From positions 1 to 64,000 of the forward strand of contig JAGCCZ010000004.1 of the NCBI GenBank assembly GCA_017651425.1: a DNA stretch of 64,000 nucleotides, in the 5' to 3' direction. Below are positions 16,922-23,945 of this stretch, piece after piece. This DNA comes from Bacteroidales bacterium. GTDB taxonomy: Bacteria; Bacteroidota; Bacteroidia; Bacteroidales; WCHB1-69. Below the pieces are notes generated by a model. It was not told the origin of the DNA and did not search any database. It saw only the letters and a list, made by a program, of their open reading frames with translations. Each line of letters opens with the position of its first letter. Within the stretch, counting starts at the first letter, position 1. A program made the translations under genes and the position numbers.

Positions 16922-17965
16922 TTATTGTTGAGGTTGGTCTTTCTCTTTCTGCTTGAGCCACCGCTCGCGGGCGTAGGCCTGCATGTCGGGAGCGACGTCG
17001 TTCTCATCGACAATCTCGGAACCCAACAGTGTTTCGATGACATCTTCCAGGGAGAGTATGCCCTCAAAGCAGCCGTATTCGTCGATAATGCAGCATATCT
17101 GCTCGTTTTTGGTGAGCATGGCGTCCCAAATCTCGCCGAGGGGGGTCTCCTCGTTGAAAAGCTCTATGTCGCGCCGGATGCTGCCTAATGTCCGGTCGAA
17201 CTTGTCCTCCGCGAGCAGCTGCAGAGCGTCCATGCGGAGGATGTAACCTGTGATGTATTCGTCGTTGTCGGCATAGACAGGAATGCGGCTGTGATGGCGG
17301 AAGCTCTTGTCGCGGTAGAAGGCGCTGACAGTCATCGACTCCGGGGCGATAGCGGCGACCACGCGGGGGGTCATCGCCTCCGACGCGGGGATGTCGTCCA
17401 TCTTGATGAGGTTCTGGATAACGGCATTCTCGTCCTCATCAAGGACCTCCTCCTCCTCGGCCACGTTGGCCATGGCGCTCACCTCCTCACGCGACACGGA
17501 AGTCTCATCCTTGTTGGATGCAATCAGCTTGGAAAGCCATTCGAAAATGATGACCAACGGGAAGAGTGCGAAAACCAAGAAACTGATACAGCGGGTGGTC
17601 AATCCCATGAGGTGTTTCCACTGGGTGGTGCCGATGGTCTTGGGGATGATTTCGGAAAAGATAAGAATGAGGATTGTAGTGATGGCACTGACCAATCCGA
17701 ACCATTCGCTCCCGAAAATGAGGGTACACTGTCGGCCCACACCGGCAGCCCCTATGGTGTTGGCGATGGTATTCAGAGAAAGAATCGCCGCAATCGGACG
17801 ACCTGACTCTTGCTTGAATTTCTTGAATTTGGTGGCGGGCTTATACCCCTCCTCCTCTCGCATGGTGATGTACGACAAGGGCGTGGACATCAGTGTTGCC
17901 TCCAGTATGGAGCAGAGGAAAGAGATGGACATTGCCCCAAGCAGAAAGACTAATAACAGACCCAT
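16922..17965 (-). CDS. CNNM/CorC-type membrane protein with CBS pair
   Basis: A hemolysin C/CNNM family protein of 347 aa. The DUF21/CNNM membrane domain (about 1-175) has hydrophobic segments at MGLLLVFLLGAMSISFLCSI, near 60-75, 88-108 (LVSAITTILILIFSEIIPKT) and 125-150. It keeps the family SEIIPKT motif. Two CBS domains follow (about 195-320; MTPRVVAAIAPES, RIPVYADNDEYITGYI, IIDEYGCFEGILSLEDV). Relatives transport or sense Mg2+ or Co2+. The C-terminal CorC/HlyC domain is missing; the protein ends with a charged tail. It shares an operon with the CoA-transferase, which is probably incidental. Confidence 0.87.
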   Translation of the reverse strand: MGLLLVFLLGAMSISFLCSILEATLMSTPLSYITMREEEGYKPATKFKKFKQESGRPIAAILSLNTIANTIGAAGVGRQCTLIFGSEWFGLVSAITTILILIFSEIIPKTIGTTQWKHLMGLTTRCISFLVFALFPLVIIFEWLSKLIASNKDETSVSREEVSAMANVAEEEEVLDEDENAVIQNLIKMDDIPASEAMTPRVVAAIAPESMTVSAFYRDKSFRHHSRIPVYADNDEYITGYILRMDALQLLAEDKFDRTLGSIRRDIELFNEETPLGEIWDAMLTKNEQICCIIDEYGCFEGILSLEDVIETLLGSEIVDENDVAPDMQAYARERWLKQKEKDQPQQ

Positions 17966-18000
17966 TATGCTCTATTTCTACGGTTAATGTTTTCAGGCTG

Positions 18001-18008
18001 CAAACATA
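18001..18008 (-). promoter_or_regulatory. -7 element for the CNNM gene
   Basis: TATGTTTG on the minus strand, 36 nt upstream of the start at 17965. The surrounding ATGTATGTTTGCAGCCT is identical to the element upstream of gpsA. Confidence 0.6.
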
Positions 18009-18044
18009 CATAAAATAACGGTATCAAACTCCATAATTTTATTG

Positions 18045-18052
18045 TATTTTTG
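18045..18052 (+). promoter_or_regulatory. -7 element for the M13 peptidase gene
   Basis: TATTTTTG matches TAnnTTTG and lies 47 nt upstream of the ATG at 18099. It is divergent from the CNNM promoter. Confidence 0.6.
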
Positions 18053-18098
18053 CCGCCGCATTGTTAATATTGAATTTGTCAACAAAAATACACCGTTT

Positions 18099-20144
18099 AT
18101 GATGAAAAAATTCCTGTTGTGTACGTTATGCACCGTTTTTCTGTTTTCCGCTTTTGCACAAGAAAAGAAAGTGTTGTTTAACAAAGCGGTCAAGTCTGGC
18201 ATCCATTATGAAAACTTGGACAAGTCCGTGAAGCCGGGCGATGACTTTTTCCAATATGCCACAGGCAATTGGATCAAACATAATCCCCAGCCCCCCATCT
18301 ACCCGATGTGGGGTTCCTTCACCAAACTCGACGATGACAACACCAAGGCGGTGGCCGGCATCATCCAAGACATCGCCGGTCGCCTCAACAAACCCGGCTC
18401 CATAGAACAGAAGATCGGCGACCTCTACAACTTGGCCATGGACAGCGTACGCCGCAACCGCGAAGGCGCCACGCCCGTCATGGCGGAAGTCAACAAGATC
18501 AAGGCCATCTCCACCCGCGAAGAGCTGTTCCAATACTTGACCCGCGAGCACGACAACCTCCTGTGGTCGCTCTACATCGGCGTGGACGACAAGAACGCCA
18601 GCCAGCACATCATTTCCGTGAACCAGGGCGGACTCTCCATGGGCAACCGCGACTATTACATTTCAAAGGATCCCGAGATTGCCAAAATCCGCAAGGCGGC
18701 CATCGAGCACTATGAGAACCTTTTCAAACTGTGCGGCTACTCCGCCAAAGAGGCCAAGAAGAACGTGAAGACCATCTGGGCAATGGAGACCAAGCTCGCC
18801 AAGGCCAGCTACTCCATCGAGCAGATGCGCGACCCTGAGGCCAACTACCACAAGATGAGCGTGGACGAGCTCTCGAAGACCTGTCATGGCTTCGACTGGG
18901 CTTCCTACCTGCGCAACTACGGCTACGACAAGACCACCGAGGTGCTGCTCGGCCAGCCTGAGCCTGTGGCCCTTGCCTGCGACATGATGATGAAGGAAAA
19001 GCTCGAAGACCTCAAGCTCCTTTACATCTTCCGCGCCATCAAAGGGGCTTCTCCCTATCTCTCCGACGACTTTGTGGCAGAGAATTTCGACTTCCGCCGC
19101 AAGATTTCCGGCGCCAAGGAGATGACCCCGCGGTGGCAACGCTCTGTTGATCTGGTCGGAAGCCTCCTCTCCGACGCTGTCGGACAGATGTATGTCAAGA
19201 AATACTTCCCGCCCGAAGCCAAGACCCGCATGCTCGAACTCGTCAAGAACCTCCAGACTGCGCTCGGCGGGCGCATCAAAGCCCAGGAATGGATGAGCGA
19301 GGATACCAAGAAGGTGGCCCTCGAAAAACTCAATGCCTTCTATGTCAAGATAGGCTATCCTGACAAGTGGGACGACCTCTCCAAGTTGGTCATCGATCCC
19401 AAAAAATCACTCTACGAGAATGTGGTGGAGGCCGGCAAATTCTATTTTGAATTAGACAAGCAAAAGAACTACAACAAGCCCGTCGATCGCGACGAGTGGC
19501 AGATGCCCGCCCAGATGGTCAACGCCTACTACAACCCTACCACCAACGAAATATGCTTCCCCGCCGGCATCCTGCAACCGCCCTTCTTTGACATGAAAGC
19601 CGACGATGCCACCAATTACGGCGCCATCGGTGTGGTCATCGGCCATGAGATGACCCACGGCTTCGACGACCAAGGCAGCCAATACGACAAGAACGGCAAC
19701 CTCAAGACCTGGTGGGCTGAAGAGGACGTCAAGGCCTTCAAACTCGCCACTGAGCAGATGGCCGTCTATTTCGACTCCCTGTGGGTGATTCCCGGCCAAC
19801 TGCGCAGCAACGGCCGCCAGTGCCTGGGAGAGAACATCGCCGACCACGGCGGCCTCAACATTGCCTACGACGCCCTGCAGATGGCCCAGAAAATGCATGG
19901 CCGCCTGCCCGACGAGAATAGCTTCACGCCCGAACAGCGCTTCTTCCTCTCCTTTGCCAACGTGTGGGCCGGCGTCTCCTCCGAACAGATTCTCCGCTAC
20001 CTCACCATCAACGACGTACACTCCGCCAACCATCTCCGCGTCAACGGCGGCGTGGCCCAGTGCGAATATTGGTACAAGGCTTTCGACATCCAGCCTGATG
20101 CCAAATTGTATGTCGATCCGAAAAAGAGGGTGAATATCTGGTAA
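18099..20144 (+). CDS. M13 family zinc metallopeptidase (PepO/neprilysin-like)
   Basis: An exported endopeptidase of 681 aa with signal peptide MMKKFLLCTLCTVFLFSAFAQ. The N-terminal M13 domain has the landmark PGDDFFQYATGNWIKHNP (near 45-62). The catalytic domain carries the zinc motif HEMTH (516-520) and the third ligand in GENIADHGG (E578, D582). NAYYNP and the C-terminal CEYWYKAFD ... PKKRVNIW are also family landmarks. The length matches bacterial M13 enzymes (about 670-700). It probably degrades oligopeptides in the periplasm or at the surface. The first of two tandem ATGs after the TAnnTTTG promoter is used; an upstream in-frame ATG at 18042 would start before the promoter. It is monocistronic. 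Confidence 0.93.
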   Translation: MMKKFLLCTLCTVFLFSAFAQEKKVLFNKAVKSGIHYENLDKSVKPGDDFFQYATGNWIKHNPQPPIYPMWGSFTKLDDDNTKAVAGIIQDIAGRLNKPGSIEQKIGDLYNLAMDSVRRNREGATPVMAEVNKIKAISTREELFQYLTREHDNLLWSLYIGVDDKNASQHIISVNQGGLSMGNRDYYISKDPEIAKIRKAAIEHYENLFKLCGYSAKEAKKNVKTIWAMETKLAKASYSIEQMRDPEANYHKMSVDELSKTCHGFDWASYLRNYGYDKTTEVLLGQPEPVALACDMMMKEKLEDLKLLYIFRAIKGASPYLSDDFVAENFDFRRKISGAKEMTPRWQRSVDLVGSLLSDAVGQMYVKKYFPPEAKTRMLELVKNLQTALGGRIKAQEWMSEDTKKVALEKLNAFYVKIGYPDKWDDLSKLVIDPKKSLYENVVEAGKFYFELDKQKNYNKPVDRDEWQMPAQMVNAYYNPTTNEICFPAGILQPPFFDMKADDATNYGAIGVVIGHEMTHGFDDQGSQYDKNGNLKTWWAEEDVKAFKLATEQMAVYFDSLWVIPGQLRSNGRQCLGENIADHGGLNIAYDALQMAQKMHGRLPDENSFTPEQRFFLSFANVWAGVSSEQILRYLTINDVHSANHLRVNGGVAQCEYWYKAFDIQPDAKLYVDPKKRVNIW

Positions 20145-20204
20145 AATTTGAAGGGGGGCGGGGGACACCGTAAAACGTTTTCACAACCAAATAAAGAAAA
20201 AGCG

Positions 20205-20212
20205 TATCTTTG
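20205..20212 (+). promoter_or_regulatory. -7 element for mntA-hepT
   Basis: TATCTTTG lies 20 nt upstream of the mntA start, giving a very short leader. Confidence 0.6.
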
Positions 20213-20232
20213 CGCAGACAAAAGATCTTGTT

Positions 20233-20532
20233 ATGAACACCGAAATGATAGAGACCATTCGCGAGTATTTCAAAACCCAGCCGGTTTTGAAGGCCTGGCT
20301 GTTCGGCTCGTTCGCCCGCGGCGAGGAGACCGAAGACAGCGATGTGGATATTCTGGTGGTTTTCGACAGACATAATCATCCTGTTGGATTATTTGAACAT
20401 GTACGAATGATTAATTCACTGGAAGATTTGCTTAAACGCAGGATTGATTTGGTTGAAGACGGAACTCTTCTGCCTTTTGCTGCCGCCAGCGCCAACAAAG
20501 AAAAAGTATTATTGTATGAGAGAACCAGTTAG
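20233..20532 (+). CDS. mntA: MntA-type nucleotidyltransferase antitoxin
   Basis: A minimal nucleotidyltransferase of 99 aa with the signature GSx10DxD (G25, S26, D37, D39 in GSFARGEETEDSDVD) followed by ILVVF. In characterised MntA-HepT pairs the antitoxin transfers AMP to the Tyr of the toxin RX4HXY motif and so neutralises it. The 3' end overlaps hepT by 17 nt, the usual arrangement. The last 15 residues (NKEKVLLYERTS) are typical. I see no loss of catalytic residues, so the pair is probably active. Confidence 0.9.
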   Translation: MNTEMIETIREYFKTQPVLKAWLFGSFARGEETEDSDVDILVVFDRHNHPVGLFEHVRMINSLEDLLKRRIDLVEDGTLLPFAAASANKEKVLLYERTS

Positions 20533-20869
20533 AGACAAAGGCAGGTTGGAACATGTTTTATCTGCCATTAGCAAAATAAACACATTCTTGGAGGGACAGG
20601 ATTTTGAGAGTTTCTCCAAGAATGAGATGATGTATTTTGCGATTGTCAAAAACGTGGAAATCATTGGTGAGGCCGCATATATGCTCACAAATGAGTTTCG
20701 GGACACGCATTCCGATGTTGAATGGAGAGACATCATCAGCATGCGACATGTGTTGGTACACGGATACTATCAAATCAGCAAAGAGGAAGTATGGGACACC
20801 GCCAAGAATAATTTGCCACCGCTAAAAACCCAAATAGAACAATATCTCTCCGAAATGGAGCAGCAATAA
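20516..20869 (+). CDS. hepT: HepT-type HEPN ribonuclease toxin
   Basis: An all-alpha HEPN-domain protein of 117 aa with the catalytic/AMP-acceptor motif RX4HXY intact (R77, H82, Y84 in RHVLVHGYY). HepT toxins cleave RNA (tRNA in studied cases) and are silenced by their MntA partner. The start at 20516 is the ATG inside the end of mntA. A frame extended further upstream would only re-read mntA. A hairpin with T-rich tail (20942-20962) lies 73 nt past the stop. Confidence 0.9.
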   Translation: MREPVRDKGRLEHVLSAISKINTFLEGQDFESFSKNEMMYFAIVKNVEIIGEAAYMLTNEFRDTHSDVEWRDIISMRHVLVHGYYQISKEEVWDTAKNNLPPLKTQIEQYLSEMEQQ

Positions 20870-20941
20870 ATATCAACCCCAATTTTTCACCAAACCCTTA
20901 TAGCGTATAGAGACAGAACAGACTTTTTAACATATTGACAT

Positions 20942-21100
20942 AAAGCGTTTTCGCTTTTCTTTGTTGCACGAGAATCTGGACAATTTTCAGCATACCACAA
21001 AGAGGAAACGATGCGCTTGCGATGTAAATCGTGAGCTTAATTGTTTGTGGTATAGGTGTCCAGACCTTCGTGCAGCGCAAAACAGGCTCACGATTTTTTT
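20942..21100 (+). ncRNA. Candidate pseudoknotted structured element
   Basis: No gene is supported here, yet the sequence is exceptionally self-complementary. There is an AAAGCG-TTTT-CGCTTT hairpin (20942-20957). Three nested arms follow: TGCACGA (20965-20971) with TCGTGCA (21068-21074), TCTGGACA (20975-20982) with TGTCCAGA (21057-21064), and ATACCACAAA (20992-21001) with TTTGTGGTAT (21044-21053). ATCGTGAGC inside the apical loop (21028-21036) is perfectly complementary to GCTCACGAT outside the stem (21086-21094). That second pairing is followed by seven T, giving either a pseudoknot or a switch between two folds. The alternatives are a palindromic MITE or a leader or terminator region between hepT and the XRE gene. 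The strand is inferred from the T-run. Confidence 0.5.
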
Positions 21101-21107
21101 ATGTTTG
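21100..21107 (+). promoter_or_regulatory. -7 element for the XRE regulator gene
   Basis: TATGTTTG starts within the T-run that ends the structured element and lies 15 nt upstream of the ATG at 21123. Confidence 0.5.
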
Positions 21108-21122
21108 TGATGCAAGTAGTAA

Positions 21123-21380
21123 ATGATAAATACGATACAGGAAACAATGCAAGATAGTACCCCTCATATAGGCAAAATAATCAGGGAAGTTGTGGTGCGA
21201 AAGGAGGTGAAAATCTCTTGGCTGGCAAAACAGTTGAATTGCCACCGCAACAACATCTATCTGATTTTTTCCAGAAGCTGGATTGACACCGAGACCCTGA
21301 TGCGCCTATGTCATGTGCTGCAACATGACTTCTTCAAGGATTTGAGCTCATGTTACACTAATGATTGTGCAAAGAAATAA
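21123..21380 (+). CDS. XRE-like helix-turn-helix regulator
   Basis: A DNA-binding protein of 85 aa. The helix-turn-helix (about 20-68) reads IGKIIREVVVRKEVKISW then LAKQLNCHRNNIYLIFSRSW then IDTETLMRLCHVLQHDFF. This is the Bacteroidota form of the XRE fold, with the recognition helix around RNNIYLIF. It stands 111 nt before the GrpE-like/Hsp70 genes on the same strand. It is the obvious candidate regulator of that cassette or of its own promoter. The start is the ATG just after the -7 element at 21100. Confidence 0.75.
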   Translation: MINTIQETMQDSTPHIGKIIREVVVRKEVKISWLAKQLNCHRNNIYLIFSRSWIDTETLMRLCHVLQHDFFKDLSSCYTNDCAKK

Positions 21381-21440
21381 TGGGCACAACTGCCTATTGT
21401 TTCTTTGCATATCTATCACAAACAAAAATGTTAATCTGGT

Positions 21441-21448
21441 TAAATTTG
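21441..21448 (+). promoter_or_regulatory. Possible -7 element for the Hsp70 cassette
   Basis: TAAATTTG lies 43 nt upstream of the GrpE-like start at 21492. I see no clear operator palindrome next to it. Confidence 0.45.
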
Positions 21449-21491
21449 CATTTTAATTTCTTTGAAATGATTTTCTAATAATTTATTGATT

Positions 21492-22313
21492 ATGATAACA
21501 ATACCGTCAACAGAAAGTGAATATCCCAAACAAGTGGAGAATGTCCCAGATGAATCCCGTTTCGTAACGGAAAGCGGTACAAAAGATGAGGAAAATGTAA
21601 ATGAAGTCCCTTCTGATGAATGCCCTGATGACCAGGACATTCATCAGTCTTCAACGGAAGAACCTTCCGATGAAAAGCCAGATGAATGCGAAGAAGTCCC
21701 TCTTGCTCCTGAACCGAAGCAGGAATCGGAAAAGATAGAAAACCTTATACGCCAAAAGGCAGAGGAATTTGACCTAAAATTGCAAGAAATGATCTTGGAA
21801 CGGAAGGCACTCGCCGAAAAATTGGCACATAGTGAGGAACGGTTTTACCAACTCACACAGTCGGTGCAGGAAGACCGCTATCGGAAAGACAAGTCGCGGC
21901 TGCTCGGTGCCTGCATCGATGAGGCCAATCTGATACGCAGCTCGCTGTATGATTTCCGCAAACGGCGCGATAATGGCGAATTGAAAAAAAATGCGGAAGA
22001 AGAACTGGAGGAGATGCTGGAAAAAATCGTGGATCATTTCGACAAACGCATCCTTCGGATAGAACGCGTGGAGGTGCTGCCGAAGGCAGAACCAGGCAGC
22101 GGCTTCCGCGAAGACATCCAGGATGTAGTGGACTACCAGCCCACCGACGACCCGCAAATGGTTGGAAAAGTGGCCTGTTCTGAATCGCCAGCCTACGTGT
22201 GGACGCTTCCCTACATCCTCAAAGCCAAGGTGGATGGCGACGGGAACGAAATCAACAGCTATCGTTTTCTGTTGGAAAGAGAAAAAGTAATCATTTATAA
22301 AAACCAAAATTAA
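21492..22313 (+). CDS. GrpE-like nucleotide exchange factor of an Hsp70 cassette
   Basis: A protein of 273 aa, longer than housekeeping GrpE (about 190-200). Residues 1-85 are acidic, Pro/Glu/Ser-rich and probably disordered. A long helix or coiled coil spans about 85-145 (LIRQKAEEFDLKLQEMILER...). The C-terminal part keeps GrpE head-domain features: YQPTDDPQMVGKV (compare the GrpE PTDDP/G-x-V block) and a terminal beta strand REKVIIYK. It ends 6 nt before the Hsp70 start, so the pair is co-translated. I infer that it serves the adjacent Hsp70 rather than the general DnaK. The ATG at 21492 is chosen over a TTG two codons upstream. Confidence 0.75.
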   Translation: MITIPSTESEYPKQVENVPDESRFVTESGTKDEENVNEVPSDECPDDQDIHQSSTEEPSDEKPDECEEVPLAPEPKQESEKIENLIRQKAEEFDLKLQEMILERKALAEKLAHSEERFYQLTQSVQEDRYRKDKSRLLGACIDEANLIRSSLYDFRKRRDNGELKKNAEEELEEMLEKIVDHFDKRILRIERVEVLPKAEPGSGFREDIQDVVDYQPTDDPQMVGKVACSESPAYVWTLPYILKAKVDGDGNEINSYRFLLEREKVIIYKNQN

Positions 22314-22319
22314 AGCTTT

Positions 22320-23873
22320 ATGGGAAAATATTACGGAATAGACTTAGGCACGACCTACTCCTGCATCGCGGTGGTGGACGGTGATGCGGAAACCCCCAAC
22401 CCGGAGGTTATCATGAACCAGAAAACCCAGAAGTTCGTGGTGCCCAGTGTGGTCAGAATCACCGACAAGTTGGATGAGAACGGTGAGAATGTGGTCCAGG
22501 TCGGCGATCAGGCAAAAAACAACTTCGGGGCAGACCCCGAAAACACCGTGGCCTTCATCAAGAGAAGCATGTCAGACCCGAATTACAAGCGTGCCATACG
22601 CGGCAAAGACTACACCCCAGAGCAAATCTCCGCGCTGATTCTGAAGCATTTGGTGAACACAGCCAACGAACAACGCCGTCAAGTGGAAGAAAATGCCGAA
22701 CCCATCTACGACGTGGTAATTACAAAGCCGGCGTATTTCGCCGAGTTGGAAACCCGCCGAACCATGGAAGCCGGGAAACTCGCTGGACTTAACGTGATGC
22801 GGCTCATTAACGAGCCCACTGCGGCAGCGTTGTCGTACGGTCAGCGCCAACCCGACGATAAAACCCTTTTAGTTTACGACCTCGGCGGGGGCACTTTCGA
22901 TGTCACCATAATGCGGTTTCAAGACAAAGTGGCTAATGTGCTCTCCACCGACGGCGACAAGCAATTGGGTGGATACAACTGGGACATGGCATTGGTCAAT
23001 TACGTTCTGAGTAAAGTCGACGGAAAATACGAAGAACTTTCCCTGTCCGATCAGAACAGGATACTCAAAACAGCCGAGGAGGTGAAAAAGCAACTCAGCG
23101 ACTTGGAGGAATACCTCTTCGCATTCAACTACAAAGGGATGCAGGAGGTGAATGTGACGCAAGAGGATTTTGATGAATGCACGAAAGTCTTGTTGGGAAA
23201 AACGAGTCGTATGGTGAAAGAAGCCCTGAAAAAGGCCAATCTACAGGAAGACTCCATTGATGAAGTGCTGCTGATTGGCGGCTCCACGCACATGCCCCAG
23301 GTGAGAAAACTTATTGATGAACTTTTCCCTAACAGTGAGGTGAAAGACGAGGTGAATCCTGAGAGAGCTGTAGCGTTGGGCGCAGCTGTGTTAGCATGGC
23401 AGGAAAGCCAGGGCGGAAGAACAACAAAAAATCCAGGTCCCACAATTGATAAAGACAAAAACCCCTACTCATACGGCGTGCAAGCCTATAACACCAGCGG
23501 GAAATTGAAGATTTTCAATCTGATAAAAGCTCAGGAAAATTTGGAGATTGAACGGACAGACGAGGCTTTCTATACCTCTGAAGAAGGTCAAACCCACATA
23601 AGACTCCATTTTTATCAAGCCAAGTCCACGGATTACGAGATGGAGTTGTCGTTAGGCGATGAAATCTATGCGGAAGGGAATGAAGGTGGCCTGCATCCAG
23701 AGAAACAGGATGTGTCGTGGGGAGTGCCTGCTCCAAAAGGATCTCCAGTTGTCTATCGAGTAAAACGCGACAAAAACGGAATCGTCAAGGTGTTTGTGGA
23801 ATGCTGCGGCGCAAAGGGCGAGTTCAAGTTGGGTATGCCGGCCAGCAAAAGCTCTGACGTCAGTCGTAGATAA
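22320..23873 (+). CDS. Shortened Hsp70 (DnaK-like) chaperone
   Basis: An Hsp70 family ATPase of 517 aa, about 120 residues shorter than DnaK. The nucleotide-binding domain is complete: phosphate-1 DLGTT (8-12), RLINEPTAAALSYG (about 161-174), phosphate-2 YDLGGGTFDVTIM (about 184-196) and adenosine motif LLIGGSTHMPQVRKLI (about 318-333). After about residue 380 only a beta-sandwich-like segment remains (YSYGVQAYN ... CCGAKGEFKLGMPAS). The alpha-helical lid and the EEVD-type tail are absent. This suggests a specialised chaperone with an altered client cycle. No J-domain protein is encoded nearby. It lies directly after the GrpE-like gene and before two membrane-protein genes. Confidence 0.88.
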   Translation: MGKYYGIDLGTTYSCIAVVDGDAETPNPEVIMNQKTQKFVVPSVVRITDKLDENGENVVQVGDQAKNNFGADPENTVAFIKRSMSDPNYKRAIRGKDYTPEQISALILKHLVNTANEQRRQVEENAEPIYDVVITKPAYFAELETRRTMEAGKLAGLNVMRLINEPTAAALSYGQRQPDDKTLLVYDLGGGTFDVTIMRFQDKVANVLSTDGDKQLGGYNWDMALVNYVLSKVDGKYEELSLSDQNRILKTAEEVKKQLSDLEEYLFAFNYKGMQEVNVTQEDFDECTKVLLGKTSRMVKEALKKANLQEDSIDEVLLIGGSTHMPQVRKLIDELFPNSEVKDEVNPERAVALGAAVLAWQESQGGRTTKNPGPTIDKDKNPYSYGVQAYNTSGKLKIFNLIKAQENLEIERTDEAFYTSEEGQTHIRLHFYQAKSTDYEMELSLGDEIYAEGNEGGLHPEKQDVSWGVPAPKGSPVVYRVKRDKNGIVKVFVECCGAKGEFKLGMPASKSSDVSRR

Positions 23874-23890
23874 TACTCTGAAAAATGTAC

Positions 23891-23929
23891 TTTTCGATGG
23901 GACAGCTGTGCAGGCCGTCTCATCGAAAA
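23891..23929 (+). terminator. Hairpin between Hsp70 and the first membrane gene
   Basis: A 13-bp stem (23891-23903 with 23917-23929, one G-T pair) is followed by ATTTATTG. The tail is not a strong T-run. It looks more like an attenuator or an RNA-processing hairpin within the operon than a full terminator. Confidence 0.5.
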
Positions 23930-23945
23930 TTTATTGTGCAGTGGT

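Noticed and set aside
15546-16931. 461-codon plus-strand frame opposite the CoA-transferase
   Set aside because: Antisense shadow. The minus-strand frame matches the CoA-transferase family along its whole length.
20935-20940. TTGACA resembling a sigma-70 -35 box
   Set aside because: No matching -10 box at 16-18 nt, and Bacteroidota promoters use TAnnTTTG.
20898-21080. 60-codon minus-strand frame over the structured element
   Set aside because: The sequence is explained by perfect nested dyads; no start signal, promoter or domain supports a protein.
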